A DNA stretch of 64,000 nt from contig JBCCGI010000008.1 of assembly GCA_039029355.1 (NCBI GenBank), positions 1 to 64,000 on the forward strand, given 5' to 3'. The notes beneath the pieces were generated by a model, which ran no database searches, had not been told where the DNA came from, and saw only the letters and a program-made list of their open reading frames with translations. The translations under genes were made by a program, and so were the position numbers. Shown here in pieces: positions 1 through 7,867 of the stretch. Origin of the DNA: JBCCGI01 sp039029355. GTDB lineage: Bacteria; Planctomycetota; UBA1135; GCA-002686595. Each line of letters begins with the position of its first letter. Position 1 is the stretch's first letter.

Positions 1-1
1 C

Positions 2-2251
2 GCGCCCGTGCCGGCTCCAGCGGCCGAGCCCGAGGTCACGACCGTCTTCGCGCGCCTGATCGACGAGGCCGGGGGAGCGCTCGCAGGGGCCGAGCTCCGC
101 TCGGTCTACGTCAGCGGCGAGCCCCGCGGCGCGGACTGCTTCGGCCTCGCCGACGGCGCCGGCCAGGCGCGGATCGACATCCCCGACCGCTTCGTCCGGG
201 GCTCCAGCCAGACGACCTGGGAGATGACCTTCCGCGCGTCCGCGCCGATGCGCGCCACCGCGTTCGTCGCGTCGGAACCCCGGTGGCACGGAACGACCGA
301 CCTCGGCGACGTCGAGCTGGAGCGCGGCGGCGCGGTGCTCGGCTATGTCGTCGACGCGGCCGGGCTGCCGGTCGAGGGGGCCGCGATCCTCCTCTCGCGC
401 GGTGCGCTGGTCGCCGACGTCGACGAGCTGCGGCTCGCCGGCCCCGACGCCGAGGTGCGCCGTCCGCTCGCGGTCTCCGGCGCCGACGGCGCGTTTCGCT
501 TCCCAGGCGCGGCGGTCGGTGCGTGCCGCCTGCTGGTCGGCGCCGAGGGTCGGCTGTGGACCGTGTCGGACGAGCTCACCGTCCGGCTCGGCTCGTGGAC
601 CGACGCCGGCACGCTGGTGCTCGAGGACCTGCCGCGCCAGGAGCTGCTCGAAGGCGTCGTCTACCGGCCGAGCGGCGAGCCGGCGGCCGGCGCGCGCGTG
701 TCGTACCACGCCATCGAGACCGAAGACGAGGGCGTCGTCGAAGCCGACGACCGCGGCCGCTTCGTCTACCCGCCCGGCGGCGCGCAGTCGGTCGACTTCG
801 TGGCGCGCGACCCGAGCGGCGAGCACAGCATGAGCCCCGCGATCCGGGCGACGCGCGGCCAGCGCGACCTGCGCCTCGAGCTCACGCCGCGGCACACGAT
901 CGCGCTGCAAGTCGTCGACGGGCGGACCGGGGACCCGCTGACCGAGGCCCACGCCATGCCGCTCCTCGCGGAGGGCTATGAGGTCGCCGAAGGCGGAACG
1001 TGGATCGTCGGCGAGAACCTGCGGCCGGCGGACGGAGAAGGGCGACTCCTACTGGACCTGCCGCCGGGGTCCATCCGCCTCTTCGTCCGTCGGCGCGGCT
1101 ACCAGTCGGTCTACTTCGGCCCCTGGACCCGCGACGAGATCCCCGCGGAGCTCACCGTCGAGCTCGAGCCGGAGCCGAGGCTCGAGGGCCGCGTCGTCGC
1201 CTACGGCGAGCCGGTGGCGGGCGCGCGGATCGACCTCGCCTACCACCGCGACGGCTTCATCCCGCTGCGGTACGGCTTCCCGATGCGCTTCCTGCGGAAC
1301 GACGCGCGCCTGGTGACGGCCGACGCCGACGGTCGCTTCTCCTGCGCCTTCGACCCCGACTGGAAGCACGTCTTCGTGCTGGCGCGTGCGCCGGGCTGGG
1401 CGCGCGGCGAAGCGGAGCTCGACCTCACGGCGGACGCGGCGACGACCGGCATCGAGTTGCAGCTGACGCACGGCGGCACGGTCGCGGGCACGGTGACTCC
1501 GCCGCTGGGCCACGGGCCCAAGGGCCTCGTGGTCGCCGCGACCTGCGGCGACGGGCGCCCGGTCTTCGTGCGCACCGACGAGCTGGGCGACTACCGGCTC
1601 GAGGGCTTGATGCCCGGCTCCTGGCACGTCGAGGCGCTCCTGGAGGAGCCCTCGGGGGAGATCATGTCGATCGCCCGCACCGACGAACAGAAGGACTTCC
1701 GCTGGAACGTCGACGTCGCGGACGGCGAGACCAGCCGGCTGGACCTCGACGCGCGCGGCCTGGCGGGAGCGGAGCTGTCCGGCCGCTTCACCGTCGACGG
1801 CGAGCCGCCCGCCGGCTTCACCGCGGCGCGGCTCCCCGGGCGGTTCGAGCGCTACACCGACGACCGGCCGGCGGTCGAGCTGGACGAGGACGGGCGCTTC
1901 GCGCTGCAGCTCTCCAGCGGCAAGAGCTTGATCCTGCTCTCGGGCACGCTGCCGGACGGGGAGCGCATCGAGGTCATCCGCGAGCTGCACCTCGAAGGCG
2001 GACCCGCCGACTGGGAAGAGGACCTGCGCCTCGGCTGGGTCGACGCCACGGTCAAGCAGGAGTCCGGCCGCCTGCGGATGCACGTGGGCTCGTGGGAGGG
2101 GGATCGGGTGTCGGTGTACCTGGACGCCGGCCCCGACGGTCGCGTGCAGGGCGCGGCGCCGATCGGCAAGGTCTCGATCCAGCGCCAGCGCGTGCTGGAC
2201 GCGCGCTCGTCCTGGTGGACGGTAAGCCAGGTCGAGGCGGTCGAGCGCTAG
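2..2251 (+). CDS. Carboxypeptidase-regulatory-like repeat protein, 5' end cut by window edge
   Basis: The frame is open from base 2 to a TAG at 2249-2251. The first possible start (GTG at 8) gives 747 residues but is unlikely to be the true N-terminus. About six repeated beta-sandwich units follow the pattern of a PVAGA-type turn, then DxDGRF, then GxYxL (for example around residues 115-125, 225-235, 395-405 and 525-540), as in the CarboxypepD_reg-like / Ig-like fold. No catalytic motif is visible. Two other proteins in this window (starts at 11062 and 45986) have the same kind of domains behind an N-terminal sigma-factor region and a membrane helix. By analogy this may be the extension of a third such protein, but that part lies outside the window. 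Its stop is 3 bp from the convergent stop of the TIR-ATPase gene. Confidence 0.75.
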   Translation, partial: APVPAPAAEPEVTTVFARLIDEAGGALAGAELRSVYVSGEPRGADCFGLADGAGQARIDIPDRFVRGSSQTTWEMTFRASAPMRATAFVASEPRWHGTTDLGDVELERGGAVLGYVVDAAGLPVEGAAILLSRGALVADVDELRLAGPDAEVRRPLAVSGADGAFRFPGAAVGACRLLVGAEGRLWTVSDELTVRLGSWTDAGTLVLEDLPRQELLEGVVYRPSGEPAAGARVSYHAIETEDEGVVEADDRGRFVYPPGGAQSVDFVARDPSGEHSMSPAIRATRGQRDLRLELTPRHTIALQVVDGRTGDPLTEAHAMPLLAEGYEVAEGGTWIVGENLRPADGEGRLLLDLPPGSIRLFVRRRGYQSVYFGPWTRDEIPAELTVELEPEPRLEGRVVAYGEPVAGARIDLAYHRDGFIPLRYGFPMRFLRNDARLVTADADGRFSCAFDPDWKHVFVLARAPGWARGEAELDLTADAATTGIELQLTHGGTVAGTVTPPLGHGPKGLVVAATCGDGRPVFVRTDELGDYRLEGLMPGSWHVEALLEEPSGEIMSIARTDEQKDFRWNVDVADGETSRLDLDARGLAGAELSGRFTVDGEPPAGFTAARLPGRFERYTDDRPAVELDEDGRFALQLSSGKSLILLSGTLPDGERIEVIRELHLEGGPADWEEDLRLGWVDATVKQESGRLRMHVGSWEGDRVSVYLDAGPDGRVQGAAPIGKVSIQRQRVLDARSSWWTVSQVEAVER

Positions 2252-2254
2252 GAG

Positions 2255-5011
2255 TTACGCCCGGAGCTCGGCCAGGCGCTGCTCCAGCCCCGCGAGCGCC
2301 GCTTCGCGGCGACGGTAGCCCATGTCGTCGATCGAGCTGCGGGCCTGCCCGAGCGCGGGTGCGGCGAGCCGGACGTTCTCGCGCGCGAGGTGAACGCGCG
2401 CAAGCTCCAGCCGCGCGTCGACCGCGTGCAGCCGGACGCCCCAGCGGGTCGCGATCGAGAGCACCTCGTCCAGGTCGTCGCGCGCGGGATCCAGCTCGCC
2501 CCGCACGCGGCGCAGCTCGGCGCGGGCGAGGAGCCCGAGCGGCAGATGCTCGCGGTGGCCGGCGTGCCGCAGGGCGGTGATCGCGTGCTCGACGTCCTCG
2601 GACGCCCCGACTGCATCGCCGAGCGCGAGCCGCGCGCCCGCCCGGCTGATCAGCGCGAGCCCCGTGTCGAGCGGGCCGAATCGCGTCGCGATCTCGAGCG
2701 GCTGCTGGACCCGCTGGACCACGTCGTCGGTGTGCCCCAGCTCCAGCAGAAGGTCGCAGAACCGAAACCCGCGCAGCGAGTAGAGCTGGCGGTGGTACGG
2801 CGGGATCGTCGCCTGCGCCTCCTCGGCCGAGCGGTAGAAATCGAGCGCCTGCTGCGGATCTCCCGACTGGTGCACGGCGTGGGCCAGGCTAGCCGCCGCT
2901 TCGACCCAGGCGCTGAGGTCTCCGCCGCGCCGCGCGAGCTCGCTCGCCACCCCGCCCGCCGACACGGCCCACTTCAGCCGCCCGCGCGCGATCTCCAGCT
3001 CGCAGAGCTTCTTCGCGCTCGTGGCCGCCTGCGGCAGAGCGTTGCCGCGGATACGGAGCCGAACCGCCTGCTCGAGCAGGGGCTGCGCCTCATCCGGCTG
3101 ACCGATCGCGACGAGCGAGTGTCCGTATTGGTGCAGCAGCAGGCTGTCCGCGCCGAACGGCAGGTCGCCGTGCGGCTCGAACGCCGCGCCCGCGAAGAAG
3201 TGCGCCAGGCAGCCGAGCTCGGCCGCGTGGGCGCCGAGCTTCTGCGTCGCGTAGTACCGGTCGCCCTGGCAGACGCGCTCCAGGTAGACCTGGAAGGCCT
3301 GCTCGGTCCGTCCGGCCTGCTGCCCGTGCGCGATCGCGTCGTAGATCGGCTCGAGCTCCACGCGCGTCTCCGGCTCGGCCGCGCTCGTGTCCAGCAGGTG
3401 CTCGAACAGCCGATCGTGTCCGCTGCGCCAGGCCAGCGGGCTCGCCTCGCGCAGGTGCCACCCGAAGAACTCGCGCACCAGCGGGTGGCAGTCGACCAGG
3501 TCCGAGCGCCGGCTCTCGGGCGCGACGAGACCCGCGGCCCGGAGTCGCTCCAGCACGGGCGCGCGCTCGGCGCCGGCTAGGGCGGAGGTCAGGTCGGGCA
3601 CCGCGGGCGGCCGCGCCAGCGCGTCGAGCTGCACGCCCCCGGCCGGCCGGTCGAAGAGGCCGAGCAGGTGCAGGAGGTCGAGCTCGGGGCCCGCGCCGAA
3701 GCGCGCGGCCCAGGCTTGCAGCATGCGGGCGGCGTGGGCGTCCAGGCCTTCGGGCAGGCGCTCCTCGGAGTCGTCTCCGTCTCGCTGCGCGAGCGACTCG
3801 ACGCGGCGCATGGGCGTGTCGGCGACGTAGCTGGCGAGCAGGCGGACCGCCAGGGCGTGACCGCCGAGCCGCTCGACCGCGGCCTCGACCTCGTCGGCCT
3901 CGCCCCGGACCCCGGCGCTGCGGAGGAGCGCGCGCCCCGCCTGCGCGGAGATGCGCTCCAGGTCGTGCTGCTCGACGGCCGGGCTCGCGAAGCGCGCGAG
4001 GTCGGTCACCGGTTCGCGCGTCGTCACCACGCAGAGCCCGGGATGCCCGTGCGCCAGCCGGTCGAGCAGCGCGTTCAGCGCCGGGTCGCGCACGCACCCG
4101 CGGTCGGCGGGCGAGCTCGACTGCACCGGCTCGACGCCGTCCAGCAGCAGCAGCGTGCGGCGCTCGGCGACGAGCTCGGCCAGGCGCTCCCCGCGATCCC
4201 AGGCCGACATCTCCGCGGGCGGTTCGAAGCCGAACCACCTCAGCGCCGAGTCGACGAAGGCGTCGGCGGAGATCAGGCGTCCCGTGCCCTGGCTGTAGAA
4301 CGACCACGCGAAGGCGCGTTCGGCGCCGCGCCAGCCCTCCTGGGCGAGGAGCTCGCACCACACCCGCAGCAGGGTCGACTTGCCCGCGCCGCCGCCCGCG
4401 GTCAGCACGACGACGTTGCCCTCGCGCCCGTCCCAGGCGCGGTCGAGCCGCGCGACCTCGTCGTTGCGGCCGAAGAGCAGCGAGCCGGTCTCGGGGAGGC
4501 GGGCCAGGTCGAAGCACGCGTCCGGCTGCTCCGCCAGCGGAGACGGGACGACGGCGGGGCCGGAAGCCAGCTCGCGCACGCGTCGCGCGAGCTCCCGCAG
4601 CGCGGCCTCCCGATCCACCTGCGGGTGGTCGAGCGGGCGCGCCTCGCGCGGCAGCATCTGCAGCCGCCGCAGCCAGGGCTCGCGCTGCCAGTCGCAGCTC
4701 TCGACGAGGAAGGGCAGCAGGGCGAGCTCGCCAACCCGGTGCCGCTGGACGAGCACCGGCGCCTCCTCGCGCATGCAGAAGTCCGAGCGGAGGAAGCGCT
4801 CGGAGACGAACAGCACCGCGACGCGCGCCGAGGTCAGGCGCGCGTCGATCTCCTGGTACCAGGCCTCGCCGCCTCGGATCCGGCGGTCGTGCCACACCGC
4901 GAGCCGCGCGCTCGGCTCCTCCGCCTCCAGGAAGGGCAGCGTCTCGTCCAGCACCGCGCCGTCGGCGTGGCTGTAGCTGAGAAACGCGGTCGGCCAGGGC
5001 CCATCAGCCAT
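2255..5011 (-). CDS. TIR domain / NB-ARC-like STAND ATPase / TPR protein
   Basis: 918 residues. An N-terminal TIR domain (about 8-130) starts with FLSYSHADG and contains the SDFCMREE helix, whose E82 or E83 is placed like the catalytic Glu of NAD-cleaving TIR domains. A P-loop ATPase of NB-ARC/STAND type follows, with Walker A GGGAGKST at 206-213, Walker B LLLLDG at 287-292, and a GGHALAVRLLASYV segment typical of the GLPLA region. The last 350 or so residues are helical, TPR-like repeats suited to sensing. The architecture equals that of NLR-like immune and signalling proteins: ligand binding by the repeats would drive oligomerisation and switch on TIR NADase activity. That function is inference. 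The gene stands alone, convergent with its left neighbour and divergent from the SDR gene by 126 bp. Confidence 0.88.
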   Translation of the reverse strand: MADGPWPTAFLSYSHADGAVLDETLPFLEAEEPSARLAVWHDRRIRGGEAWYQEIDARLTSARVAVLFVSERFLRSDFCMREEAPVLVQRHRVGELALLPFLVESCDWQREPWLRRLQMLPREARPLDHPQVDREAALRELARRVRELASGPAVVPSPLAEQPDACFDLARLPETGSLLFGRNDEVARLDRAWDGREGNVVVLTAGGGAGKSTLLRVWCELLAQEGWRGAERAFAWSFYSQGTGRLISADAFVDSALRWFGFEPPAEMSAWDRGERLAELVAERRTLLLLDGVEPVQSSSPADRGCVRDPALNALLDRLAHGHPGLCVVTTREPVTDLARFASPAVEQHDLERISAQAGRALLRSAGVRGEADEVEAAVERLGGHALAVRLLASYVADTPMRRVESLAQRDGDDSEERLPEGLDAHAARMLQAWAARFGAGPELDLLHLLGLFDRPAGGVQLDALARPPAVPDLTSALAGAERAPVLERLRAAGLVAPESRRSDLVDCHPLVREFFGWHLREASPLAWRSGHDRLFEHLLDTSAAEPETRVELEPIYDAIAHGQQAGRTEQAFQVYLERVCQGDRYYATQKLGAHAAELGCLAHFFAGAAFEPHGDLPFGADSLLLHQYGHSLVAIGQPDEAQPLLEQAVRLRIRGNALPQAATSAKKLCELEIARGRLKWAVSAGGVASELARRGGDLSAWVEAAASLAHAVHQSGDPQQALDFYRSAEEAQATIPPYHRQLYSLRGFRFCDLLLELGHTDDVVQRVQQPLEIATRFGPLDTGLALISRAGARLALGDAVGASEDVEHAITALRHAGHREHLPLGLLARAELRRVRGELDPARDDLDEVLSIATRWGVRLHAVDARLELARVHLARENVRLAAPALGQARSSIDDMGYRRREAALAGLEQRLAELRA

Positions 5012-5137
5012 CTCGATGCTCCTCTCTGCTCCTCACAGCCTGCCCGTGCTCCGGCGAGGAATGCTAACCGACGTCCGCGGGCCGCGCATCCGGGCGCCCG
5101 CTCGCTCCCACCACGGACGCCGCGTAGGCTTGCGCCG

Positions 5138-6145
5138 ATGACGACGCTCAAGGGAAGAGTCGCCCTCGTCGCCGGCGCTACGCGCGGCGCCGGGCGCGGG
5201 ATCGCGCGCGCGCTCGGCGAGGCCGGCGCGACGGTCTACTGCACCGGGCGCAGCAGCCGCGTCGGCCCGCCGAACCCCGAGCGGCCCGAGACGATCGAGG
5301 AGACCGCCGAGCTGGTCGACGCCGCCGGCGGCCGCGGCATCGCCGTGCGCGCCGACCACACCGATGCCAAGGCGGTCGAGCATCTGTTCGCGCGCGTGCG
5401 CGTGGAGAGCGGCCGGCTCGACGTGCTCGTGAACGACATCTGGGGCGGCGACGCGCTCACCGAGTGGGGTACGCCCTTCTGGGAGGCCGACATCGCGACC
5501 GGCTTCCGGATGATGGAGCGCGCGATCCACACGCACATCATCACCAGCCGCTTCGGCGTGCCGCTCCTGCTCGAGGGCGAGCGCGGCCTGGTCGTCGAGA
5601 TCACCGACGGCGCCTTCGGCGGCTACCGCGGGCAGCTCTTCTACGACCTGTGCAAGGCCTCCGCCATCCGGCTGGCGTACGCGATGGCGAACGAGCTGAC
5701 CGGCCACCCGGTGACCGCGGTGGCGCTGACGCCCGGCTTCCTGCGCTCCGAGGCGGTGCTCGACCACTTCGGCGTGACCGCCGAGACCTGGCGCGAGGCG
5801 ATCGCGAAGGACCCGCACTTCGCGCACTCGGAGACGCCCCTGCTCGTCGGCCGCGTGATCGCGGCCCTGGCCGCCGATCCCGAGGTGCACGCCTGGGCCG
5901 GGCAAGCGCTGACCTGCTGGGACCTGGCGCGGCACTACGACGTGCGCGACGTCGACGGCGCCCAGCCGCACTGGGACGAGCACCTGGACGAGGCGATCGA
6001 GGAGATCCTGGCGGCGGACGCGCCCAGCGAGGACGACCGGATGCTCCTCACCCTGCGCCGGCCGCAGATCGACTTCGACGCCGGCCGCGCCGAGCAGCGG
6101 GCGCGGATCGAGGCGTTCCTGGCCCGCCACGGCGACGGGGGCTAG
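5138..6145 (+). CDS. Short-chain dehydrogenase/reductase (SDR)
   Basis: 335 residues from ATG 5138; the open frame runs further upstream but is antisense to the TIR gene. The N-terminal Rossmann motif GATRGAGRG lies at 13-21, after a VALVA strand. The catalytic YxxxK is Y169-DLC-K173. The usual catalytic Ser position appears to be Thr (ITDG, T156). The proposed role is an NAD(P)-dependent oxidoreductase; the substrate cannot be read from sequence. The protein is about 80 residues longer than a minimal SDR, with an acidic C-terminal extension after residue 260. It is divergent from the TIR-ATPase gene and is followed after 98 bp by an unrelated exported protein, so a single-gene unit is likely. 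Confidence 0.85.
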   Translation: MTTLKGRVALVAGATRGAGRGIARALGEAGATVYCTGRSSRVGPPNPERPETIEETAELVDAAGGRGIAVRADHTDAKAVEHLFARVRVESGRLDVLVNDIWGGDALTEWGTPFWEADIATGFRMMERAIHTHIITSRFGVPLLLEGERGLVVEITDGAFGGYRGQLFYDLCKASAIRLAYAMANELTGHPVTAVALTPGFLRSEAVLDHFGVTAETWREAIAKDPHFAHSETPLLVGRVIAALAADPEVHAWAGQALTCWDLARHYDVRDVDGAQPHWDEHLDEAIEEILAADAPSEDDRMLLTLRRPQIDFDAGRAEQRARIEAFLARHGDGG

Positions 6146-6243
6146 GCCAGGGCGGATTTTCGAGCTTCGGTGATGGGCCCCGCCCGCGGGCGGTGGAGGG
6201 AAGGGAAACACCTTCGATTCCCCACCCTCTAGGAGACGCTCCC

Positions 6244-7827
6244 ATGCTTCGCGCCCTCGGGCTCACGTCCGCTTCGCTCCTGCTCTTCTCGGCCGCCCCC
6301 CAGGCCGACTTCACCGAACGCACCAAGCTCCACAGCACCACCGCCGCCGCCGGCGACGAGTTTGGCATCTCCGTCGACACCGATGGCAAGCACACCGTCG
6401 TCGGAGCCCGCCAGCAGAACAGCGGGCCGGGCAAGGTCCAGGTCTTCGACGGCTGCCTCACGTCGGTTCCGAGCCAGGAGCTGACGGCGTCGGACGGCGC
6501 CGTCGGCGACCAGTTCGGCTACTCGGTCGCGGTCGACGGCGAGTGGCTGGTGGTCGGCGCCATCCAGCGCAACCAGGGCACCGGAGCCGCCTACGTGTTC
6601 CGCTTCGACGGCCTTGTCTGGACCGAGCACCAGAAGCTCGTCCCCGACGGAAGCCAGTTCGCCGACGACGTCGGCTATCAGGTCGACGTGCAGGACGACC
6701 TCCTGGCCGTGTCGGCCATCGGGTCCTCCGGCGATGCGGGCGCGGTGTACCTCTATCGGCTCAGCGGCGATCAGTGGAGCTTCGAGCAGCGCATCGCGAC
6801 CAGCCCGCCGGTAGCCGAGGAGCGCCTGGGCACGTCGATCTCGATCGACGGCGACCGGATCGCCATCGGAGCGCAGTACGACCCCGGTTTCGGCCGCGGC
6901 TACGTCTACCGCAAGGCCGAGTCCTGGGTCGTGGAGGGCGTTTGCGAGCCGCAGTTCCCCTCGCCCGGTAGCGCGGCGGGCGGCTCGATTGGGCTGGAGG
7001 GCGACCACCTGCTGCTGGGCGTCCCCCGCGCCGACGGCCCCTTTGGCAAGGACGGCAGCACCACCCTCGACAACGGCCACGTGCTCGCGTTCGAGTGGGA
7101 CGGCAGCGCGTGGAACTACGAGCAGCTCCTGCTCCCCCCCGGCGCCCAACCGGGCGACGAGATCGGCGGCTGGTACCTCGACATCGACGGCGGCACGGCG
7201 GCGATCGCGGCGCGCTTCCACGACGCGGCCGCGGTCGATGCCGGCGCGGTGTTCGTATACACCTTCGAGGGCGACTACTGGGCGGAGACCCAGACGCTGA
7301 CGACGAGCGACGCCGACGTCGGCGACACGCTCTACTCGGTCGCGCTGCGCGGCGGCCTGCTGGTGGCGGGCGTGCTCAACGACGACGACGACGGCGCCGC
7401 CTCGGGCTCGGCCTACGTCTTCTCGCGCCCGTTCTCGAAGCACGGCTCCGGCGTCCCCGGCGCGGGCGGCTACGAGCCGGGCCTCTTGGCCGGCGGGAGC
7501 GCGGTGCTCGGCGGGACGACCTCGCTCTTCGTTCGCGACTTCGTCGGCGGCGCGCCCTCCTGCTACGTGATCTCGACCGGCGCGGCGGACGCGCCGTTCT
7601 TCGGCGGCACGCTGCTGGTCGACGGCGACCAGATCGTCGCCTCGGGAGCGTTCGTCTCCCCCGGAACGCCGGGAGACCCGGCCGCCGGCGACCTCGACCT
7701 CGACTTCGCGGTGCCGAGCGACCCGTCGATCGCCTGCACGCAGCTCTACGTCCAGGCCTTCGCGATCGACCCGGCCGCGGTCGCGGGCGTCTCGATGACG
7801 AACGCGGTCGGCGTGTTCCTCGACTGA
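6244..7827 (+). CDS. Exported FG-GAP (integrin-like beta-propeller) repeat protein with shared C-terminal module
   Basis: 527 residues from ATG 6244, chosen because AGGAG lies at 6231-6235, 8 nt upstream, and a signal peptide (MLRALGLTSASLLLFSAAPQ) follows directly. At least six repeats of the form GDxFGxSVxxDGxxxVVGA...GxVYVF are the FG-GAP/integrin-alpha-like blade. The last 110 or so residues form a separate beta-rich module ending VSMTNAVGVFLD, like the ends of several other exported proteins in this window. The likely site is the periplasm or cell surface. No enzymatic motif is visible. A strong hairpin follows the stop. Confidence 0.8.
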   Translation: MLRALGLTSASLLLFSAAPQADFTERTKLHSTTAAAGDEFGISVDTDGKHTVVGARQQNSGPGKVQVFDGCLTSVPSQELTASDGAVGDQFGYSVAVDGEWLVVGAIQRNQGTGAAYVFRFDGLVWTEHQKLVPDGSQFADDVGYQVDVQDDLLAVSAIGSSGDAGAVYLYRLSGDQWSFEQRIATSPPVAEERLGTSISIDGDRIAIGAQYDPGFGRGYVYRKAESWVVEGVCEPQFPSPGSAAGGSIGLEGDHLLLGVPRADGPFGKDGSTTLDNGHVLAFEWDGSAWNYEQLLLPPGAQPGDEIGGWYLDIDGGTAAIAARFHDAAAVDAGAVFVYTFEGDYWAETQTLTTSDADVGDTLYSVALRGGLLVAGVLNDDDDGAASGSAYVFSRPFSKHGSGVPGAGGYEPGLLAGGSAVLGGTTSLFVRDFVGGAPSCYVISTGAADAPFFGGTLLVDGDQIVASGAFVSPGTPGDPAAGDLDLDFAVPSDPSIACTQLYVQAFAIDPAAVAGVSMTNAVGVFLD

Positions 7828-7835
7828 GCCTCCAA

Positions 7836-7859
7836 GGGGGCCGGCGGCAGCCGGCCCCC
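7836..7859. terminator. Hairpin between convergent genes, probable bidirectional terminator
   Basis: A perfect 10-bp G/C stem (7836-7845 with 7850-7859) with a 4-nt loop sits in the 40-bp space between the convergent stops at 7827 and 7868. No U-tract follows on either strand, so intrinsic termination is plausible but not certain. Confidence 0.6.
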
Positions 7860-7867
7860 CGGATTCC

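Noticed and set aside
1000..2580. Long plus-strand open frame overlapping the repeat protein
   Set aside because: Arg/Pro/Ala-rich shadow of the main frame, typical of very GC-rich DNA; no domain.
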